From JAKACA01 sp963769255 (GTDB lineage Bacteria > Actinomycetota > Acidimicrobiia > Acidimicrobiales > Bog-793), in NCBI GenBank assembly GCA_963769255.1, contig CAVYKV010000001.1:2666001-2730000 (forward strand): a DNA stretch of 64,000 nucleotides, in the 5' to 3' direction. The notes under the pieces were generated by a model. It did no database searches. It worked only from the letters and a program-made list of their open reading frames with translations, and was not told the origin of the DNA. Numbering within the stretch: position 1 is the first letter of the stretch; every line of letters starts with the position of its first letter. The position numbers and the translations under genes are program-made. Of the stretch, positions 59,685-64,000 are shown piece after piece.

Positions 59685-62534
59685 GTGCTGCGAGCTCGCC
59701 TGACCCGGGGGGACCGAGTCGCCCTCGCCGTCCTCGTGGCGCTGCCCGTCGTCGTCAACCTGCCCTGGGCGCTGGCCGGGCACCCCGTGCTCAACGGCGA
59801 CAACCTCACGCAGAACTACCCGCTGCGCGTCCTCGCCGGTCAGCTCCTCGCCCATGGCCGGCTTCCCCTCTGGGACGGCGGCATCTGGAGCGGCGTCCCT
59901 CTCCTGGCCGGATGGAACGCCGGCGCCCTCTTCCCCGGCACCTGGCTCTTCGCTCTCTTCCCGCCCATCGCCGCCTACGAGCTCAACGTCATCGTCACGG
60001 GCATCGCCTGCGGCGTCGGCTTCCATCTCTTCCTCCGGCGGGCCGGCTGCTCACCCCTCGCCTCGTTGTTGGGGGCGCTCACGTGGAGCGAGATGGGTTT
60101 CGTGAGCGGACAAGACGTCCACCTCGGCCTCGTGGAAGGCACGGCCCTGGCCCCCTGGATCCTGCTCTCGATCGACGGGCTCTTCCGGGCGGCCGACTCC
60201 CGCAGCCGAGCCGGGCCCTGGATCGCTCTGCTCGGGCTGTCGGGCGGGCTCGTCGTCCTCGCCGGCGACCCGAGGGCGATCTCGAACGACGCCATCATCG
60301 CCGTCATCTACCTGGCGGCGCGCTGCTGGCGCGCCCGCGGGCTGTCGCTACGTCTCGCCGGCGGGCTCGTCAGCGGCGCCGTCCTCGCCGTGGCCGTGGG
60401 GGCCGTGCAGTGGCTGCCGGGCCTCGCCTACCTCCACACGTCGCAGCGATCCGTCAGCAGCCTCGCCGCCTTCGGCTACTACTCGCTCGGCTGGAACAGC
60501 CTGCCCCTCCTGGCAGTCCCCTACCTGATCGGCGGAAACGGCAACTTCGGCATGCCGGACTACGCCGGACCCCTGAACGGGCCGGAGGTGACCTTCGCCG
60601 TCGGCATCCTTCCGCTCGTCGCCCTCTTCGCCCTCCTGCCCGCCCTCCTCCGGCGGTGGCGCCTGCGTGGCGAGGCCGGCGGCGGTCTCGGCGTCTGGTA
60701 CGTCATGTTCCTCGCCGGCGTCGTCCTCACGACGGGCAGCAAGACGGCCCTCGGCCACCTCCTCGTACACGTGCCGCTCTACGGCGGGCAGCGAGACCAG
60801 AACCGCAACGCCGCCATCGCCGACTTCGCCCTTGCCGCCCTTCTCGCCATCTTCGTCGACGGCCTGCGGGCGGACGGCCACGCCGCCCTCAGCGCCCTCG
60901 GCGCCCAACGGGAGCGCCTCGGCCGCCTCCTCGCCCTGGCGCCCGTGGCGGCCGTGATCGGCCTCGTCGTCGCCATGTTCGCCGCCACCGGCGCGATGGA
61001 GCGCTGGCTCGGCGTCGACCCCGTACAGGCGGGGCTCCCCGGCAAGATGGCCGCCTACTACGCCATCGTCGTCGTCATCGCCCTGGCCGCCGCCGGCGTG
61101 CTCCTCAAGCGACGATGGCGGTCTGACGCCGCCCACCGGGGCGCCGCCGCCGTCGTCGCCGCCGCCGACGTCCTCCTGTTCGTGGCGATGGCCTCCTACC
61201 AGGCGGTCCCCTCCCCGGTGCTGGCGGCCGGCAACCCGCCCCTGCGCAGCCTCATGGCGCAGCTGCCTCCCGGCAGCCGCATCGCCATCGACGATCCCGA
61301 CCAGCTCGCCCTCGACGACCCGGCCTTCCTCGCCGACCGGCTCGGCGTGAACGACCTCGTGCTCCTGCATTCGCTCGACTCCGTGCAGGGCTACGGCTCG
61401 GCCGTGCCGGCCGCCTACGGCTCAGCCACGGGGACCCACGACGTCGAGAACCTCCTCCCGAGCGCCTTGCTGGGTCCGACCTTCGACGAGCTCGACCTCG
61501 GTCTCCTCGTCGTCGTCCCCGAGCAGTTCGGCAGCGTCCTTCCGGCGGGCGCCCCCGTCCCCGTCCCGCCCGGCCCGCCCCGTCCCCTCGGCACGAGCGC
61601 CGCCGATCTGCAGCCGGGCGGCACCGCGCGAGCTGCCTACCCGCCCGCAGGCCCCTGGCGACTCGGCTCCGCCGGCGTCACGTGGCAGCTGCCGGCGCCC
61701 AGCGTCCTCCAGGCGCTCACGCTCGTCTTCGAGGCCAGGCGCGGGGGCGTCCCAGCCGGCGTCGAGGTCTCGGCCCGTCTCGCCGACGGACGCACCGTCA
61801 GCTCGCCCTCGGTCTCGACGGCCGGACGGACGACGGTGGAAGTGCCGCTGCAGCCGGGCGCCATCGCCGCTGGGGGTGGGGCTCTCGCCGTGACTGTCAC
61901 CGAGACCAGCTCGCCGGCCGCCGGAGCAGGAGCGGCCGGCACGGCCGTCGTGGGCGCAGCGGTCGCCACTGTGGAGGCGGGGAGCGCCCCTCTCGCCCTC
62001 CACCAGCCGTCCTCCGGCAGCGTGCGATTCGCTCTCGACGGCCTCCTGCAGGGGTTCCTCACGCCACCGCGCTGGGTCTACAGCGGCCACATCGGCCCGC
62101 TCGTGCTCTACCGCAACACCTCGGCGCGGGGCCAGGCCTGGCTGCAGGCTGCCGGAGCGGGAGAACCGGCGTCACCCTCCGGCGGCTCGGTCACCTCCCT
62201 CCCGCTGCAGCAGTGGCAGGACCCTGTCACGATCGTGAACGCCTCCCAGCCGAGCCTGCTCGTCCGCAGTGAGCAGTACGCGCCCGGCTGGTCGGTCACG
62301 CTGCAGGCCGTCTCCGCCTCCGGCGCCCTCGGGCCGGCCAGGCGCCAGCCGGTGCGGGCGGTGGGACTGCTGCAGGGCGTCGAGGTGCCGGCGGGGCGCT
62401 ACCGGGTGACCTGGCAGTACCACTCGGGTCGCGTCGAGATCGGCCTCACCCTCAGCGCCGCCGGCGTCTTGGCATGCGCCGTGATGGCGGCGAGCGGCAT
62501 CGTCACCCGGAGGCGGCAGACCCTCCGGGACTGA
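59685..62534 (+). CDS. Large YfhO-like polytopic membrane protein
   Basis: The 949-residue protein has about 11 N-terminal membrane helices with the loop GHPVLNGDNLTQNYPLRVLAGQLLAHGRLPLWDGGIWSGVPLLAG. That loop is typical of YfhO-like proteins, GT-C-related membrane glycosyltransferases. A soluble C-terminal region (from about residue 520) with strand-rich Gly/Ala-rich modules and one final helix follows. YfhO glycosylates lipoteichoic acid in Bacillus; the acceptor here is unknown. It starts with GTG. Pro/Gly content rises at 61550-61650, a linker between two extracellular modules. Confidence 0.78.
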   Translation: MLRARLTRGDRVALAVLVALPVVVNLPWALAGHPVLNGDNLTQNYPLRVLAGQLLAHGRLPLWDGGIWSGVPLLAGWNAGALFPGTWLFALFPPIAAYELNVIVTGIACGVGFHLFLRRAGCSPLASLLGALTWSEMGFVSGQDVHLGLVEGTALAPWILLSIDGLFRAADSRSRAGPWIALLGLSGGLVVLAGDPRAISNDAIIAVIYLAARCWRARGLSLRLAGGLVSGAVLAVAVGAVQWLPGLAYLHTSQRSVSSLAAFGYYSLGWNSLPLLAVPYLIGGNGNFGMPDYAGPLNGPEVTFAVGILPLVALFALLPALLRRWRLRGEAGGGLGVWYVMFLAGVVLTTGSKTALGHLLVHVPLYGGQRDQNRNAAIADFALAALLAIFVDGLRADGHAALSALGAQRERLGRLLALAPVAAVIGLVVAMFAATGAMERWLGVDPVQAGLPGKMAAYYAIVVVIALAAAGVLLKRRWRSDAAHRGAAAVVAAADVLLFVAMASYQAVPSPVLAAGNPPLRSLMAQLPPGSRIAIDDPDQLALDDPAFLADRLGVNDLVLLHSLDSVQGYGSAVPAAYGSATGTHDVENLLPSALLGPTFDELDLGLLVVVPEQFGSVLPAGAPVPVPPGPPRPLGTSAADLQPGGTARAAYPPAGPWRLGSAGVTWQLPAPSVLQALTLVFEARRGGVPAGVEVSARLADGRTVSSPSVSTAGRTTVEVPLQPGAIAAGGGALAVTVTETSSPAAGAGAAGTAVVGAAVATVEAGSAPLALHQPSSGSVRFALDGLLQGFLTPPRWVYSGHIGPLVLYRNTSARGQAWLQAAGAGEPASPSGGSVTSLPLQQWQDPVTIVNASQPSLLVRSEQYAPGWSVTLQAVSASGALGPARRQPVRAVGLLQGVEVPAGRYRVTWQYHSGRVEIGLTLSAAGVLACAVMAASGIVTRRRQTLRD

Positions 62535-62681
62535 GCGGCTCCGTCCGGGCCTCCTCCGTCCTGCCCACTCCTCGGCGCGGGCCAGGCCTCCAGCAAAGCA
62601 CGAACCGTCCGGAGGTGCCCGATCCTCCACCGCCGTCGTGGGTCGGGGCGTCGCCGGCAGCCACGGCTAAATTCGCCCGCA

Positions 62682-63593
62682 GTGCGCTTCGTGACCTGGA
62701 TCTCCACCGAGGACCCGTGGGCGGAGGTGGCCGCCACGGCGAAGTTCGCCGATGCCGGCGGCTGGGACGGCATCTACGTCGCCGACCACTTCATGCCGAA
62801 CGAGCAGCCCGCCGGCCTCGGCCCGCGCCTCGAAGCCTGGACGGTGCTCGGGGCCCTGGCCGCCCTCACGGAGCGGGCCCGGCTCGGCGTCCTCGTGAGC
62901 GGCAACACCTACCGCCACCCGGCGATCCTCGCCAACATGGCAGCCACGACCGACCGCATCAGCGGCGGCCGCCACGTGCTCGGCCTGGGAGCCGGCTGGC
63001 AGGAGAACGAGCACGACGCCTACGGCCTCGACCTCTACGAGGTGCCCGAACGTCTTGCCCGCCTCGACGAGGCCTGCCAGGTCGTCACCCTGCTGCTCTC
63101 CGAAGAGCGGGCGAGCTTCGACGGCCACTACTACCGCCTCGTGGACGCCCCCTGCGAGCCGAAGCCCCTGCAGGACCACCTCCCCCTGCTCGTCGGCACC
63201 TCCGGGGAGCGCCTCGGCATGCGGGTGGCCGCCGAGCGGGCCGACGTGTGGAACTGCTGGAGCACGCCCGGGACGATGGCACACAAGATGACCGTTCTCG
63301 ACGCCCACTGCGAGGCGGTCGGTCGCGACCCGGCGACACTCGAGCGCTCCACGCAGGCCCGCCTCCTCATGTCGGACGACACCGGTCGTCTCGCCGCCTG
63401 GCGGGCGGCCGAGTCACCCACGCCGACGATCATCGGGACACCCGCCGAGCTCGCCGAGCAGATGGATGCGTTCGCCCGGCTCGGCGTGGACGAGTTCGTC
63501 GTGAGCAACCACACGCTTGGGGACAGCCTGAACGAGCGTCTCGAGGAGATGGCCCGTTTCCTCGAGGAGGTCGCCGCACCCTTCAGGGACTGA
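62682..63593 (+). CDS. LLM-class (F420-dependent type) oxidoreductase
   Basis: The 303-residue protein reads VTWISTEDPWAEVAATAKFADAGGWDGIYVADHFM, LGVLVSGNTYRHPAILANMAATTDRISGGRHVLGLGAGW and LPLLVGTSGERLGMRVAAERADVWNCW: the complete luciferase-like barrel set. GNTYRHPAILAN resembles the TIGR03560-type group from memory. It is the third LLM enzyme in the window. Start is a GTG at 62682. Confidence 0.87.
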   Translation: MRFVTWISTEDPWAEVAATAKFADAGGWDGIYVADHFMPNEQPAGLGPRLEAWTVLGALAALTERARLGVLVSGNTYRHPAILANMAATTDRISGGRHVLGLGAGWQENEHDAYGLDLYEVPERLARLDEACQVVTLLLSEERASFDGHYYRLVDAPCEPKPLQDHLPLLVGTSGERLGMRVAAERADVWNCWSTPGTMAHKMTVLDAHCEAVGRDPATLERSTQARLLMSDDTGRLAAWRAAESPTPTIIGTPAELAEQMDAFARLGVDEFVVSNHTLGDSLNERLEEMARFLEEVAAPFRD

Positions 63594-63605
63594 GGCTGAG
63601 CCGCC

Positions 63606-64000
63606 GTGCCGAGCCTGCTCGCCGTCCCCGACAAGTTCAAGGGCACGGCAGGGGCCGCCGAGCTCGCCAGCGCCATCGCCACCGGTGCCGCCGCCGCCGG
63701 CTGGGGGGCCGTCGCCCTTCCCATGTCGGACGGCGGCGAGGGACTCCTCGACGCCATGGGCGGAGCCAACCGCTCGTCGGTCGTGACGGGGCCGCACGGG
63801 CGGCCCGTGACGGCGGCCTGGCGACTCGACGCCGAGCCCTCAGACGGCGGTGCCGCCCCGCTCGCCGTCATCGAGATGTCACAGGCCGCCGGCCTCGTGC
63901 TCGCCGGCGGCGGGGAACGCAACGACGCCGTCGCCGCCACCACGCGAGGAGTCGGCGAGCTCGTCGTGGCCGCCGTCGCCGCCGGCGCCCGCCGACTCGT
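63606..64000 (+). CDS. Glycerate kinase, 3' partial (runs off the window)
   Basis: From the GTG at 63606 the frame stays open to the window end. It reads LLAVPDKFKGTAGAAELASAIATGA, LPMSDGGEGLLDAMG and VIEMSQAAGLVLAGG, the N-terminal motifs of GlxK/GarK-type glycerate 2-kinases. 131 of roughly 370 residues are visible. Confidence 0.88.
   Translation, partial: MPSLLAVPDKFKGTAGAAELASAIATGAAAAGWGAVALPMSDGGEGLLDAMGGANRSSVVTGPHGRPVTAAWRLDAEPSDGGAAPLAVIEMSQAAGLVLAGGGERNDAVAATTRGVGELVVAAVAAGARRL

Noticed and set aside
59262..60026. 254-residue minus-strand ORF before the YfhO-like gene
   Set aside because: Antisense to the start of the YfhO-like gene and frame shadow of the LLM gene, without any family features.

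Overview
This is a high-GC actinobacterial chromosome segment. F420-type LLM oxidoreductases, Thr-rich linkers in surface proteins, GTG/TTG starts, 4-bp stop/start overlaps, a Tad pilus locus and an Rpf-like protein together suggest Acidimicrobiia or a near relative. That placement is an inference from gene content, not a phylogeny.

Layout. 1-4.5 kb: the end of an ABC-transporter permease, a 66-bp tandem repeat with hairpins, a secreted G1-family peptidase, and a membrane-anchored protein with QQYTG repeats and a Thr-rich stalk. 4.6-12.4 kb (minus): the translation operon rimP-nusA-ylxR-infB-rbfA-truB-ribF, led by a terminator-like attenuator. 12.5-22 kb: a sigma factor with a putative membrane anti-sigma partner, diverging from a Tad/Flp pilus locus (CpaB-like, CpaF, TadB, TadC, Flp-like, three TadE/G-like proteins) that ends with a BTAD-domain regulator. 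22-28.4 kb: BKACE, CaiD-like crotonase, FabI/InhA, a DUF1906 protein, CobQ, a lipoprotein and a YjbR protein. 28.5-30.07 kb: an IS110-family element with a non-coding flank where a bridge RNA would be expected. 30-33.3 kb (minus): a tightly coupled acyl-CoA dehydrogenase / CoA-transferase / short acyl-CoA dehydrogenase operon. 33.45 kb: tRNA-Cys. 34.6-38.5 kb: LLM oxidoreductase, S33 hydrolase, a HAL/PAL-family lyase without a normal MIO triad, and a GNAT enzyme. 38.7-46 kb: a secreted 14-repeat protein, a membrane glycosyltransferase with a MarR regulator, a secreted propeller-like protein and a lipoprotein. 46.2-48.2 kb: a compact regulatory-looking cluster (two paralogous helical proteins, an HTH protein, an RsbW-like kinase, a sigma-B-like promoter candidate). 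48.2-64 kb: acyltransferase-3/SGNH protein, secreted propeller-like protein, L,D-transpeptidase, aldose epimerase, SurE, Rpf-like protein, FAD oxidoreductase, two LLM oxidoreductases, a YfhO-like membrane protein and the start of a glycerate kinase.

How genes work together. The minus-strand operon at 4.6-12.3 kb combines transcription antitermination, ribosome maturation and translation initiation. The Tad genes form one translationally coupled unit for pilus assembly. The acyl-CoA genes look like one catabolic unit in which a long and a short dehydrogenase may pair. Several secreted or cell-wall proteins (L,D-transpeptidase, Rpf, acyltransferase, propeller proteins) point to active envelope remodelling.

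A general caution: six genes (truB, the BTAD regulator, the HAL-family lyase, the 14-repeat protein, the 46.3-kb helical protein and the 50.6-kb secreted protein) are each split by a single-base frameshift while both halves keep family-like sequence. That looks more like base-calling or assembly error than gene decay. All assignments are by reading the sequence, without database searches.
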